Positions 17,125 to 26,214 are shown, counted from the stretch's first letter. The stretch is 64,000 bases of DNA from Guptibacillus hwajinpoensis (GCF_001039475.1 NZ_LELK01000001.1:77436-141435); one strand, 5' to 3'. Translations and numbers: made by a program. Notes: a model not told the origin generated them from the letters alone.

Positions 17125-17153
17125 TTGTCTGTGTGATGGACATGTGCTACTAT
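17125..17153 (+). promoter_or_regulatory. Sigma-A promoter of nrdJ
   Basis: TTGTCT and TACTAT are separated by exactly 17 bases and lie just downstream of the NrdR-type boxes, about 78 bases before the nrdJ start. An alternative TTGTCT-N16-TATATA lies within the boxes at 17084-17111. Confidence 0.55.
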
Positions 17154-17230
17154 TAATCAATAAGAAACATTGCTTTTATACACATCTAGATAAACCTATA
17201 TATGTATAAATGTCGAAATGGAGGGGTTAT

Positions 17231-18022
17231 ATGACTATTCAAACTGATGAAAGAAGAAGGTCAATTAACATTGAACAGTTAAATAAAGACATTGAAATGT
17301 TTACGCAGGTTCAACCGATTAGCAAGGACATGCATTTAACACACAAAGGTGTTAGTCGTCTGGTTATGCTTGATCGCTATGCGTTTAAAGATACCGAAAA
17401 ACGCACGCTGCAAAAAGGTGATTTCGTCGTTCTTACAATTAAAGAAGATCCGAAGTTTCCGGCTCGTGGACTTGGGTTTATTGAAGAACTTCATTATGAA
17501 TCAAATAAAGCGACTGTAGCAGTACACGAAGATTATGTCGGTGTGCTAGATACTGAAGAAGAACGTGAGTCTGGGATGATTATTCGATCACTTGATGTGA
17601 TTGAGAAGCCACTTGAAGTTTTTTACGAGCAGATCGCACGCAGAAATGCACGTGGTCTTGCTGATGTAGAGAAAACAGAAGGGGAAAAGAAATATTGGGA
17701 AGGCCGGTTCTATAATGAACTTTCTTCTCTCAACTTTGTTCCAGCAGGTCGTGTTCTTTACGGAGCAGGAGCTGATACAGAAGTAACCTACTTCAATTGT
17801 TATGTTATGCCATTCCCGCAAGATTCAAGAGAGGGCATTTCGGAACACCGCAAACAGGTGATGGAAATAATGAGCAGGGGCGGTGGAGTTGGAACAAACG
17901 GCTCAACGCTGAGACCTCGAAATACGCTTGCAAGAGGAGTTAACGGCAAGTCTTCAGGGTCCGTTTCCTGGCTTGATGACATTGCGAAGTTAACACATCT
18001 TGTTGAACAAGGTGGGTCCCGT
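17231..18022 (+). CDS. nrdJ: NrdJ, B12-dependent (class II) ribonucleotide reductase, exon 1
   Basis: This exon encodes residues 1-264 of an 854-residue enzyme that reduces ribonucleotides using adenosylcobalamin. ATG 17231 follows GGAGGGG, preferred over the ATG-like start 21 bases earlier. Residues about 60-105 form a small beta domain. NFVPAGRVLYGAG and EVTYFNCYVMPF (Cys190, one of the reducing pair) are reductase motifs. The exon ends GGSR after a CGT codon; the next in-frame triplet is TAA, which belongs to the intron. The rest of the gene is at 18424-20196. Confidence 0.93.
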
Positions 18023-18423
18023 TAAGTCCATGGCGGGAATAAAATCTCGTGAATTGCTGGAACACCCTCAGAGCTTTCTTCACCACAACGTGACTGGCGA
18101 CAGTGAGCGTGATGGTTAAAAAAGAAGAAAGATTGGGCAATCAGCAGCCAAGTATCTTTGGAAACAAAGATAAAGGTTCAACGACTATTGAAACTTCCTA
18201 AAATCCAATATAATAGAGTCATCCTAAATAAGGTGGGAACTATCTTGGAGATAATGGAAGGAGTAAATCATAGTAATCGGCAACGGGGCTATGAGGCGCG
18301 AGACAAAGAAGAAATGATACAAGCTAATAATTTCTTTCTTTGATGATATAGTCTGATCTCATGTGAAAGCATGAGAGGATGGCAGAAATGACCATCCCCA
18401 CTAATTATAGTGAGTAACAATTG
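18023..18423 (+). mobile_element. Group I self-splicing intron in nrdJ
   Basis: The 401-bp insert has the group I core: P element AATTGCTGGAA (18052-18062), Q AATCAGCAGC (18139-18148), R GTTCAACGACTA (18176-18187) and S TGATATAGTC (18344-18353), with GACTA/TAGTC forming P7. The 5' exon end TCCCGT pairs with the internal guide GCGGGA (18033-18038), giving the required U-G pair at the splice site. TCCATG (18027-18032) pairs with the 3' exon CGTGGA as P10. Three P9 hairpins precede the terminal G at 18423. Splicing restores GGSR-RGAQM. No homing endonuclease motif is present in its short frames. Confidence 0.93.
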
Positions 18424-20196
18424 CGTGGAGCTCAAATGATTATGCTAGCTGACTGGCATCCAGATATTATTGAATTTATTATTTCTAAGATGCAAAATCC
18501 GCGTATTCTTCGTTTTCTTGTTGAGAATACGAAAGACGAGCAAATTAAAAAGCTTGCCGAAGATAAATTGAAATTCACTCCGTTATCCGAATCAGAAAGA
18601 TCAATGTACCAGAGTATCCTAAATTATCGAAGCATTCCCGGTACTGGTGGATTTGAAGAGAAGGTAATGCAAGATGCGCAAGAAAAGCTTCTTACAGGCG
18701 GCACGTATTCTGTCCATAACCCTGACTTTTTGACAGGTGCTAACATTTCAGTTTGCCTTACGAAAGATTTCATGGATGCTGTAGAGACTGATGGAGAATA
18801 TGAACTACGGTTCCCAGATGTTGAGAACTATTCTAAGGAGCAGATGGCTCTTTACAATGAGAATTGGCATGAATCTGGTGATGTTCGCGATTGGAAGGAT
18901 CAAGGTTTCCCTGTTAGAACTTACCGTAAAGTAAAGGCGAAAGACCTGTGGGATCTAATTAATATTTGTGCTACTTATTCTGCTGAGCCAGGTATTTTCT
19001 TTATCGATAATGCGAATGAAAAAACCAATGCTACATCTTACGGACAAAAGGTAGTTGCGACAAACCCTTGTGGAGAGCAACCTCTCGCTCCGTATTCGGT
19101 TTGTAACTTAGCAGCAGTAAACCTTGCAGAAATGGCAAACAAAGAAACGAAAACAGTTGACTTTGATAAGTTAAAGGAAACTGTTGAAGTTGGCGTACGT
19201 ATGCAGGATAACGTCATAAACGCAACACCGTATTTCCTAGACGAGAATGAAAAACAGGCTCTCGGTGAACGAAGAGTGGGTCTAGGTGTAATGGGGCTGC
19301 ATGACCTTCTTATTTATTGTGAAACGGTTTATGGATCAAAAGAAGGTAATGAGTTAACTGATCAAATCTTTGAAACAATTGCAACAACGGCGTATCGTGC
19401 ATCTGTTGACTTAGCGAAAGAAAAAGGCAGTTTCCCATTCCTTGAGGGCTCAACACTAGAAGAAACTAATCGTCTTCGTGAAGCATTTGTAAACACGGGC
19501 TACATGCAACAAATGCCGAATGATGTACGCGAAAGTATTCTGGATTATGGAATCCGAAATTCACACCTTTTGACAGTTGCCCCAACAGGAAGCACAGGTA
19601 CAATGGTAGGCGTATCAACTGGACTTGAGCCTTATTTCTCCTTCTCTTACTACAGAAGTGGAAGACTCGGTAAATTCATTGAAGTTAAAGCTGATATTTT
19701 AGCAGAGTACTTCGAAAGAAATCCAGATGCTGACACAGAAAAGCTACCTGAATGGTTTGTTTCTGCAATGGAGCTTGCGCCTGAAGATCATGCTGATACA
19801 CAATGCGTTATTCAGCGTTGGGTTGATAGTTCTATTTCCAAAACAGTTAATGCACCTAAAGGCTACACAGTTAAGCAAGTCGAAGCTGTATATGAGCGTC
19901 TTTATAACGGTGGCGCAAAAGGTGGAACTGTTTATGTAGATGGCAGTCGTGATTCTCAAGTTCTAACACTTAAAGCGGAAGAAAATTCGTTTGAACAGCT
20001 TGAATTCGATGATGGGATGCAAGAGAAAAAGCAAGTTGTTCTTGTAGACACCATTACCGACCTTCGTGCAACAGACGTTACGATTGGTTCAGAAGTAGGT
20101 AATACTTGTCCGGTTTGTAGAAAAGGACAGGTTAAAGAAATTGGTGGATGTAACACGTGTGATAACTGTAGTGCACAGTTAAAATGCGGACTATAA
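18424..20196 (+). CDS. nrdJ: NrdJ, B12-dependent (class II) ribonucleotide reductase, exon 2
   Basis: Exon 2 adds 590 residues. RGAQMIMLADWHPDIIEFI continues the active-site barrel directly from exon 1. NPCGEQPLAPYSVCNLAAVNL carries the thiyl-radical cysteine on the finger loop, and VAPTGSTGTMVGVSTGLEPYF is a phosphate-binding motif. The C-terminus CPVCRKGQVKEIGGCNTCDNC resembles the zinc-binding, redox-active tail of NrdJ proteins. No nrdI, nrdF or small subunit lies nearby, as expected for class II. Control is likely through NrdR and perhaps LexA. A terminator follows. Confidence 0.94.
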   Translation, partial: RGAQMIMLADWHPDIIEFIISKMQNPRILRFLVENTKDEQIKKLAEDKLKFTPLSESERSMYQSILNYRSIPGTGGFEEKVMQDAQEKLLTGGTYSVHNPDFLTGANISVCLTKDFMDAVETDGEYELRFPDVENYSKEQMALYNENWHESGDVRDWKDQGFPVRTYRKVKAKDLWDLINICATYSAEPGIFFIDNANEKTNATSYGQKVVATNPCGEQPLAPYSVCNLAAVNLAEMANKETKTVDFDKLKETVEVGVRMQDNVINATPYFLDENEKQALGERRVGLGVMGLHDLLIYCETVYGSKEGNELTDQIFETIATTAYRASVDLAKEKGSFPFLEGSTLEETNRLREAFVNTGYMQQMPNDVRESILDYGIRNSHLLTVAPTGSTGTMVGVSTGLEPYFSFSYYRSGRLGKFIEVKADILAEYFERNPDADTEKLPEWFVSAMELAPEDHADTQCVIQRWVDSSISKTVNAPKGYTVKQVEAVYERLYNGGAKGGTVYVDGSRDSQVLTLKAEENSFEQLEFDDGMQEKKQVVLVDTITDLRATDVTIGSEVGNTCPVCRKGQVKEIGGCNTCDNCSAQLKCGL

Positions 20197-20206
20197 AATA
20201 ATAAGA

Positions 20207-20244
20207 TTGAAGGATTGCCGAAGAGGTCAATCCTTCAATTTTTT
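20207..20244 (+). terminator. Terminator of nrdJ
   Basis: ATTGAAGGATTG pairs perfectly with CAATCCTTCAAT around a 9-base loop, followed by five T. Confidence 0.9.
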
Positions 20245-20430
20245 GTGTTGTTTCAAATCCTAGGTATTAAGTAATGAGCACTTGATTCCTTACTGTACTG
20301 CCTGGATAATGCTTTTCTTAACTCATTATGTTAGTCATAAAAGCGATGGAACCTTTCCTTGTATCAGCCCATACTATGGTGTATGCTTTTATTGTCTGGC
20401 TTAAATGGAATAAAAGATGGAGGGAATCCA

Positions 20431-20862
20431 ATGGCCACTACTCCAAGTATGGAAGATTATATCGAACGTATTTATGCACTAATAGACGGAAAAGGTTATG
20501 CCCGCGTATCCGACATCGCGGAAGCACTAGAGGTACATCCCTCCTCGGTAACGAAAATGATTCAAAAATTAGATAAAGGTAAATATGTCGTATACGAAAA
20601 ATATCGCGGCTTTATGCTTACTCCTAAAGGAAAAAAGCTTGGCAAGCGTCTCGTTGATCGCCATGCTTTGCTTGAACAATTTCTAAGTGTTATCGGGGTC
20701 AATGAGGAAAATATATACGAAGATGTTGAAGGTATTGAACATCATCTCAGTTGGGATGCAATTGATCGAATAGGCGATCTTGTTCAATATTTTGAAGAGA
20801 CGGGTAAACGTGTAGAAGAGCTGCGTGAAGTGCAGCGTCAAAATGAAGAGCAATCCGAATAA
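20431..20862 (+). CDS. mntR: MntR, manganese-responsive transcriptional regulator
   Basis: ATG 20431 follows GGAGGGAA, giving 143 residues, against 142 in B. subtilis. It is a DtxR-family dimer that represses manganese import genes when Mn(II) is bound. Metal ligands are visible: Asp9 and Glu12 in [10 protein letters not shown], His in [11 protein letters not shown] and the acidic [12 protein letters not shown] cluster. The winged helix includes [14 protein letters not shown]. The C-terminal SH3-like domain of DtxR is absent, as expected. It is monocistronic, with its stop inside the terminator palindrome. Confidence 0.95.
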   Translation: MATTPSMEDYIERIYALIDGKGYARVSDIAEALEVHPSSVTKMIQKLDKGKYVVYEKYRGFMLTPKGKKLGKRLVDRHALLEQFLSVIGVNEENIYEDVEGIEHHLSWDAIDRIGDLVQYFEETGKRVEELREVQRQNEEQSE

Positions 20863-20881
20863 TTATTCGGATTGCTCTTTT
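20847..20881 (+). terminator. Terminator of mntR
   Basis: AGAGCAATCCGAATA and TATTCGGATTGCTCT form a near-perfect 15-bp stem that contains the mntR stop codon, followed by a T-tract. Confidence 0.9.
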
Positions 20882-20942
20882 TGTGTACTAAAAGTCATTT
20901 GCTGAGCTTACGCTGTAATAAGGTGGAAAGGGGGGCGGGCAT

Positions 20943-21845
20943 GTGTTTATTGACGGCGTATTTTCCGGTGGTGGCGTAAAGGGAATTGCACTCGTAGGAG
21001 CACTTCAAGCCGTCGAAAAACGAGGTCTCACATTTAAGCGAACGGCTGGAACAAGCGCTGGGGCCTTGATGGCAGCTCTTATTATAGCTGGTTACAAGGG
21101 CAATGAACTTGAGAAAATATTACTCGATACTGATTTAACAACATTATTAGAACGAAATCCTGGCTTCACTTTTCCTCTTATGAGATGGCTGATGCTTTAT
21201 TGGAATTTAGGGCTTTACTCGGGAAAAGACTTAGAAAGTTGGGTTGGGGAACTTTTGAAGAAAAAAGGGATAGAGACGTTTGGTGACTTACCTGAAGGGT
21301 CTCTGAAAATTATTGTGTCTGATATCACAAAAGGCCGCCTAGTCGTCATCCCTGATGATCTTGAGCAATATGGATTTGTACCAGAGCAGTTTTCTGTTGC
21401 AAAAGCAGTGCGGTTGAGTGCGAGTTTACCATTCTTTTTTAAACCACAACCACTCTATACTATTGATGGCAAAAAACATTACATCGTAGATGGCGGTATA
21501 TTAAGTAACTTTCCATTGTGGGTTTTTCAGCCCGAAGATAAACAGAAAGCAGTGCGGCCAGTACTAGGATTTCAATTAAGTGCAAATTTCGAACACGTAT
21601 CGGAACATAAAATCTCGAACGCAGTAGATATGTATCATGCACTGTTTGAAACAATGAAACAAGCACATGATGCAAGGTATATTGATGAGCAAAAAGCTCA
21701 GAATATCGTCTTTATTCCTGTCAATCAAGATGTGACGACAGAATTCAAGTTGGAAAGACAAGGGCAAAAAAAGTTAATTCAACTAGGAAAAGATCGTACA
21801 TCGAAGTTCCTGGATACGTGGAGGAAACTACCTGATTTCACATAA
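20943..21845 (+). CDS. yqhO: YqhO, patatin-like phospholipase family protein
   Basis: The 300-residue protein starts at GTG 20943 after AAGGGGGG. The patatin catalytic layout is complete: oxyanion loop GGGVKG at 9-14, nucleophile Ser38 in GTSAG, and Asp in the YIVDGGIL motif near 182-185. The family consists of serine lipid acyl hydrolases with a Ser-Asp dyad. No signal peptide is seen; hydrophobic residues near 78-92 (MRWLMLYWNLGLYSG) may contact membrane. The substrate is unknown. Position after mntR matches B. subtilis yqhO. Confidence 0.88.
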   Translation: MFIDGVFSGGGVKGIALVGALQAVEKRGLTFKRTAGTSAGALMAALIIAGYKGNELEKILLDTDLTTLLERNPGFTFPLMRWLMLYWNLGLYSGKDLESWVGELLKKKGIETFGDLPEGSLKIIVSDITKGRLVVIPDDLEQYGFVPEQFSVAKAVRLSASLPFFFKPQPLYTIDGKKHYIVDGGILSNFPLWVFQPEDKQKAVRPVLGFQLSANFEHVSEHKISNAVDMYHALFETMKQAHDARYIDEQKAQNIVFIPVNQDVTTEFKLERQGQKKLIQLGKDRTSKFLDTWRKLPDFT

Positions 21846-21846
21846 A

Positions 21847-21876
21847 AACGCTAGCTGAATGGAGTCAGCTAGCGTT
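21847..21876. terminator. Terminator between converging yqhO and yqhP
   Basis: AACGCTAGCTGA and TCAGCTAGCGTT are perfect 12-base arms with loop ATGGAG. The plus-strand run of five A before the stem gives a T-tract on the minus strand, so it mainly serves yqhP. Confidence 0.85.
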
Positions 21877-21879
21877 CTT

Positions 21880-22269
21880 CTAAAATAGAGCTCTGTTTTT
21901 CTTTTTCCCTTTGCGGCCTTCAATGACTGTAAAGGGATTTTGCTTTTTATCGTCTTGCAAAGATCGTTTTTTAGGCATGAGTCGTTTAGATGGTATAACG
22001 CGCAGGTGAGGCGCATTTCTACGTGGTGCACTTTTCTTTTTCTGCATTTTGGATGATTGCTTTGCGGCTTTTTGATAGGACGTTGATTGTTTCCCCATTC
22101 TCTTTGTCATGAACTTCCTAACAAGGAAAATGACAAGAGCAGCAATCGCGGCGGTAATCAATAGCTGTGTGAAAAGACCCATTGGATCTGTGAACAGTTT
22201 CCAAATGAAACCGAGAGCAGCAAGACCAATAACCATATAAATCAGAGGTTGAACAACACGGCGCGACAA
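21880..22269 (-). CDS. yqhP: YqhP, SA1362-family small membrane protein
   Basis: The start is TTG 22269, 8 bases after a strong AGGAGG, giving 129 residues beginning LSRRVVQPLIYMVIG; the longer open frame lies inside yqhQ. Two hydrophobic segments at about 8-22 and 32-50 are followed by a very basic, probably disordered tail (KQSTSYQKAAKQSSKMQKKK and KGKKKNRAL). This matches the YqhP/SA1362 family, whose function is unknown. It is transcribed after yqhQ with a short gap. The basic tail may bind RNA or membrane phosphates, which is only inference. Confidence 0.75.
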   Translation of the reverse strand: MSRRVVQPLIYMVIGLAALGFIWKLFTDPMGLFTQLLITAAIAALVIFLVRKFMTKRMGKQSTSYQKAAKQSSKMQKKKSAPRRNAPHLRVIPSKRLMPKKRSLQDDKKQNPFTVIEGRKGKKKNRALF

Positions 22270-22291
22270 ATGATTCACCTCCTGTTCGTCA

Positions 22292-23239
22292 TTAAACAAC
22301 TTTAGTGTTTGAATCATCTTCCTCTCGTATTTTATCGCGAGAAAGCAATTCGTTAAATGAATGGATTGCCACATCAACTTGCTTGTCATCAGGGTTCTTA
22401 GTTGTGAGTAACTGGACCCAAAGACCAGGATAACCAAGTACTTTTAGAATAGGTACATTTCTTAATTTGTTTGTTAACTGCAGTACTTCGAATGAGACTC
22501 CTAGTACAACAGGAATAAGAACAACACGATAAACTAACCTTACCCATAAAGGATCTGTAGGTACTAACAGGTATATAAATACCCCAATTACAACAGTAAA
22601 TAAGATGAAACTACTACCACATCTGTAGTGCAAGCGAGATTGTTTCTGAACATTTTCAATTGTAATGGGAAGACCAGCTTCATAGGCATTAATCACTTTA
22701 TGCTCTGCTCCATGGTATTGGAACACTCGCTTAACAATGGGGGTCAACGAGATGAAGTAAATATAACCTAGGAGAAGAACGAGTTTGATAAATCCTTCAA
22801 TGAGGTTCTGCACGACATGCCCTGGGAAGATAAATTCCAATGAAGCAGCAGCTAGTGCGGGTAAAAGTGTAAAGATTGTTTTCACAAATGCAAAGGAGAT
22901 AACCCCTATTGCTGCGGCACCTAATAGCAAAGTAAGCTTAGAAGGTTCTTCTTTACCTAGTACTTCTTCATCTTCAGATGGATCGACATCATAGCGCTCA
23001 GTTGAGAAATTTAAATGCTTAGTGCCATTTCCACTAGCATCAATAATAGCGACTACACCACGGATAAAAGGAATTTTCTTGAGTTTTGTTCGTATTGGTT
23101 TCGGCTGCTTAGGGACTTCTAGATAATCAATTGAATCGTCCTTTCGCCGTATAGCAGTTACAGATGTATGCTTTCCTTGAAACATCACACCTTCAACAAC
23201 TGCTTGCCCACCATATGCAGGCTTGTTTGTATCTGACAA
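22292..23239 (-). CDS. yqhQ: YqhQ, DUF1385 family membrane protein
   Basis: The 315-residue protein starts at TTG 23239 after GGTGAGAG. The N-terminal YGGQAVVEGVMFQGK motif is the DUF1385 signature. Hydrophobic helices lie near 103-125, 139-170, 215-232 and 237-256. The conserved FQYHGAEHKVINAYE with its Cys-containing LHYRCGSSF follows the second helix pair and looks like a metal- or ligand-binding site. Members of DUF1385 occur in most Firmicutes with unproven function. It forms a pair with yqhP. Confidence 0.87.
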   Translation of the reverse strand: MSDTNKPAYGGQAVVEGVMFQGKHTSVTAIRRKDDSIDYLEVPKQPKPIRTKLKKIPFIRGVVAIIDASGNGTKHLNFSTERYDVDPSEDEEVLGKEEPSKLTLLLGAAAIGVISFAFVKTIFTLLPALAAASLEFIFPGHVVQNLIEGFIKLVLLLGYIYFISLTPIVKRVFQYHGAEHKVINAYEAGLPITIENVQKQSRLHYRCGSSFILFTVVIGVFIYLLVPTDPLWVRLVYRVVLIPVVLGVSFEVLQLTNKLRNVPILKVLGYPGLWVQLLTTKNPDDKQVDVAIHSFNELLSRDKIREEDDSNTKVV

Positions 23240-23461
23240 TATCTCTCACCAACCTATAATGTTAAGTAGAATGTATAACGATATTCTAGCAAATGCTAAT
23301 GTACTTAACTTACATTCTACAAGATATAGTCAAAAACCTCTAGGTAAGAGATTCTAATAATCATTTTCCCCAACAAAATGTATTTTAATCTTTTCAACAT
23401 GTCATTTTGTAATAAATAATTCACAAATAATTTGGAGAAGCTATGCCGTGAGGTGAATGAT

Positions 23462-23992
23462 ATGGAAAAAGAGACACAACAGGATCAAAACGATCAAGAG
23501 CAACTGGAGCAAGATAAGAAAGAACAACCTCTTACTTTCACATCAAAAGTTGTCACTATAGGTGTTGTGGGAGGGGTGTTCTGGAGTTTGATAGGGTACT
23601 TAACATACCTTTTTAAGTTCACGAAAGTACCTCCATCACTTATACTATCACCATGGGCACTTGGAGAGTGGAAGAATGAACAACTTGGCCAGTGGATTGG
23701 TATATTGGCAATCGGTCTCGTTTCAATTCTTGTAGCATTTCTTTACAAGGTAACGCTTGTGAAAATCAATAATATGCTTGCTGGAATTGGATATGGTCTA
23801 GTTCTTTGGGTAATTGTTTTCTATTTACTAAATCCGATGTTTCCAGAACTTCCTTCAATTATGAAGCTTGATAAAAATACAATGATTACTACTCTCTGTC
23901 TATATCTATTGTATGGAGTATTTATTGGTTATTCAATTTCGTTCGAATATCATGAAAACCAGCGGGATAGCACATCCTATTCAAACAAATGA
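23462..23992 (+). CDS. yqhR: YqhR, membrane protein
   Basis: ATG 23462 follows GAGGTGA, giving 176 residues. A hydrophilic Gln/Glu/Lys-rich N-terminus of about 28 residues precedes four hydrophobic segments near 33-50, 77-95, 105-128 and 140-158, with PPSLILSPWALGEWKN between the first two. It matches B. subtilis YqhR in length, topology and position, divergent from yqhQ. In DUF-level terms the family is uncharacterised. It has its own terminator. Confidence 0.82.
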   Translation: MEKETQQDQNDQEQLEQDKKEQPLTFTSKVVTIGVVGGVFWSLIGYLTYLFKFTKVPPSLILSPWALGEWKNEQLGQWIGILAIGLVSILVAFLYKVTLVKINNMLAGIGYGLVLWVIVFYLLNPMFPELPSIMKLDKNTMITTLCLYLLYGVFIGYSISFEYHENQRDSTSYSNK

Positions 23993-24001
23993 AGCTATGG
24001 T

Positions 24002-24033
24002 AGAATGTTCATGGAACATTCTCTTTTTTTTTT
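24002..24033 (+). terminator. Terminator of yqhR
   Basis: AGAATGTTC and GAACATTCT form a 9-bp stem with loop ATG, followed by C and a run of about ten T. Confidence 0.88.
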
Positions 24034-24092
24034 GAACGATATAAGGACAATCGCGATCATTTTTAGAATAAGTCATGGTAAAGGGGACAGGG

Positions 24093-24512
24093 ATGAAAAC
24101 TTTCTATGTGCTTAACGGACCGAATTTAAATAGGCTTGGCAAACGCGAGCCAGGGATATATGGAAGGGAAACCCTCGAAACGGTTGAACTTCGATTAGCT
24201 GAAGTAGCGAATGAAAATGAGATCTCGATTGTATTTCGACAATCAAATCATGAAGGTGATTTAATCGATTGGATCCATGAAGCAGAGGATGCAGCGGGTA
24301 TCGTTATTAATCCTGGTGCTTTTACTCATTATAGTTATGCGATTCGCGATGCAATTGCTAGTGTGTCTGTCCAAGTCGTTGAGGTACATATTTCAAATGT
24401 ACATAGCCGTGAACCATTCCGACATACATCTGTCATTTCACCAGTTACAAAAGGACAAATCGTAGGGTTTGGAACACAAGGGTATGAGCTAGCTCTAAGG
24501 TCATTTCTATAA
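24093..24512 (+). CDS. aroQ: 3-dehydroquinate dehydratase, type II
   Basis: The 139-residue enzyme dehydrates 3-dehydroquinate in the shikimate pathway. [18 protein letters not shown] carries the catalytic Arg and Tyr, [15 protein letters not shown] is the substrate loop and [14 protein letters not shown] holds the catalytic His. Type II enzymes form dodecamers of this size. ATG 24093 follows AAGGGGACAGGG and is preferred over ATG 24075. It leads into yqhT and efp, an order conserved in Bacillus. Confidence 0.95.
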   Translation: MKTFYVLNGPNLNRLGKREPGIYGRETLETVELRLAEVANENEISIVFRQSNHEGDLIDWIHEAEDAAGIVINPGAFTHYSYAIRDAIASVSVQVVEVHISNVHSREPFRHTSVISPVTKGQIVGFGTQGYELALRSFL

Positions 24513-24532
24513 TCCAGAAGGAGGACGAATAA

Positions 24533-25600
24533 ATGGAGCGTATTGAGAAACTACGTCAGTCATTTAAAGAATATGATATTGATGCAATGTTAATTACTTC
24601 TACAAGCAACCGCAGGTACATTTCTCATTTTACAGGCAGTTCTGGTGTAGTTCTTATAACAGAGAAGGAAGCAAAGTTTGTTACAGACTTCCGTTACATG
24701 GATCAAGCAGAGGAGCAGGCGAAAGGCTTTGACATCATTCAGCACAAAGGTCCTATAGTGGATGAAGTTGCAAAAGTTGCAAATCAACTAGGTGTTAAGA
24801 AGCTTGGTTTTGAAGAAACGCAGCTTACATATCAGATTTTTAAAGCGTATGAAAGCAAAGTTGAGGGAACACTGATTCCAATCAGTGGATTACTTGAGAA
24901 GCAACGCATGTTTAAAGATTCGAATGAATTAAAGGTTTTGAAGGAAGCAACTGAAATTGCAGATGCAGCTTTCCAACATATCACAAGCTACATTCGAACT
25001 GGTATAACAGAACTCGATGTTTCGAATGAACTAGAATTCTTTATGAGAAAAAATGGCGCTACATCATCTTCTTTTGATATTATAGTTGCGTCGGGTATTC
25101 GCTCAGCACTACCACACGGTGTTGCGAGTGATAAGGTTATTGCAAAGAATGAACTGATTACCCTTGATTTTGGTGCTTACTACAAAGGATACTGCTCTGA
25201 CATTACTCGTACAGTAGCTGTTGGAGATCCAGGAGAAGAACTGAAGGGTGTATATCACACAGTTCTTGAAGCTCAGCTAAAAGCGATGGAGCAAATTAAA
25301 CCAGGAATGAGCGGGAAAGAAGCAGACGCCATTTCTCGTGATCATATTGCTGCGAATGGTTTTGGAGATTTCTTCGGCCACTCACTTGGTCACGGTATTG
25401 GACTCGAAGTCCATGAGGGTCCTGGTCTTTCTGCGAAATCAGATACCGTGCTCGAGCCAGGAATGGTCGTAACCGTAGAACCAGGCATTTACTTGTCTGG
25501 TAAAGGCGGCGTTAGAATTGAAGATGATACTGTAATCACCGAGTCAGGAAACGAAAAGCTATCTCATTCCACTAAGGAATTGCTGATCCTCGGCGAATAA
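24533..25600 (+). CDS. yqhT: Xaa-Pro dipeptidase/aminopeptidase, M24 family
   Basis: The 355-residue protein has the creatinase-like N-terminal domain (about 1-125) and a pita-bread catalytic domain. Dinuclear metal ligands are seen as Asp in LDFGAYYKGYCSDITR (two Asp), His in GHSLGHGIGLEVHE, Glu in VVTVEPGIYL and Glu in VRIEDD. It cleaves X-Pro bonds. The ATG follows AGAAGGAGGA. It lies immediately before efp, whose product rescues proline-stalled ribosomes; the pairing is conserved in Firmicutes. Confidence 0.93.
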   Translation: MERIEKLRQSFKEYDIDAMLITSTSNRRYISHFTGSSGVVLITEKEAKFVTDFRYMDQAEEQAKGFDIIQHKGPIVDEVAKVANQLGVKKLGFEETQLTYQIFKAYESKVEGTLIPISGLLEKQRMFKDSNELKVLKEATEIADAAFQHITSYIRTGITELDVSNELEFFMRKNGATSSSFDIIVASGIRSALPHGVASDKVIAKNELITLDFGAYYKGYCSDITRTVAVGDPGEELKGVYHTVLEAQLKAMEQIKPGMSGKEADAISRDHIAANGFGDFFGHSLGHGIGLEVHEGPGLSAKSDTVLEPGMVVTVEPGIYLSGKGGVRIEDDTVITESGNEKLSHSTKELLILGE

Positions 25601-25618
25601 TAAAGAGGGGGACTACCT

Positions 25619-26176
25619 ATGATATCTGTTAACGATCTTAAAACAGGACTAACAATTGAAGTAGAAAACGGCATCTGGACAGTTATGGACTTCCAGCATG
25701 TTAAGCCTGGTAAAGGAGCTGCATTCGTAAGAACGAAGCTACGTAATCTTCGAACTGGCGGCATTCAAGAAAAAACGTTCCGAGCAGGAGAAAAAGTAGC
25801 AAAGGCTCATATCGAAAATCGTAAAATGCAGTATCTTTACGCAAGTGGAGATATGCATACGTTTATGGATACAAGCTCGTACGAACAAGTTGAACTCCCT
25901 GCGGAGCAAATCGAATATGAGTTAAAGTTTTTGAAAGAAAATATGGAAATTTCGATTCGTACGTATGGTGAGGAAACGATTGGTGTTGAACTCCCTAACA
26001 CGGTTGAACTTCTTGTAACTGAAACCGAGCCAGGAATTAAAGGCGATACTGCTTCAGGTGGAACGAAGCCAGCGACTGTTGAAACTGGATTAACTGTTCA
26101 AGTGCCATTTTTCGTTAATCAAGGTGACGTACTAATTATTGATACTTCAAAAGGGGAATATGTTTCCCGTGGATAG
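25619..26176 (+). CDS. efp: Translation elongation factor P
   Basis: The 185-residue EF-P consists of three beta domains, KOW-like at the N-terminus and two OB folds. The tip loop [12 protein letters not shown] puts Lys32 at the position that is modified (5-aminopentanol in B. subtilis) to reach the peptidyl transferase centre at polyproline stalls. The C-terminal TKGEYVSRG is usual. It follows yqhT by 18 bases behind a GAGGGGG site and ends at a strong terminator. Confidence 0.97.
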   Translation: MISVNDLKTGLTIEVENGIWTVMDFQHVKPGKGAAFVRTKLRNLRTGGIQEKTFRAGEKVAKAHIENRKMQYLYASGDMHTFMDTSSYEQVELPAEQIEYELKFLKENMEISIRTYGEETIGVELPNTVELLVTETEPGIKGDTASGGTKPATVETGLTVQVPFFVNQGDVLIIDTSKGEYVSRG

Positions 26177-26187
26177 TAAGAACGTTT

Positions 26188-26214
26188 AAACCGCTCATTT
26201 CGAGCGGTTTTTTT
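26188..26214 (+). terminator. Terminator of the aroQ-yqhT-efp operon
   Basis: AAACCGCTC and GAGCGGTTT form a 9-bp stem with a short loop, continuing into a T-tract. Confidence 0.92.

Noticed and set aside
18158-18343. 61-codon frame inside the intron as a homing endonuclease
   Set aside because: It runs through the R element and shows no LAGLIDADG, GIY-YIG or HNH motif.
18023-18423. Intein in nrdJ
   Set aside because: The insert has in-frame stops and no Hint-domain motifs, so it cannot be translated through; the RNA signals of a group I intron are present instead.
17210-20196. nrdJ as a pseudogene or as two separate genes because of the TAA at 18023
   Set aside because: Splicing at 18022/18424 restores a continuous conserved GGSRRGAQM, and P1, P10 and the group I core are all present.
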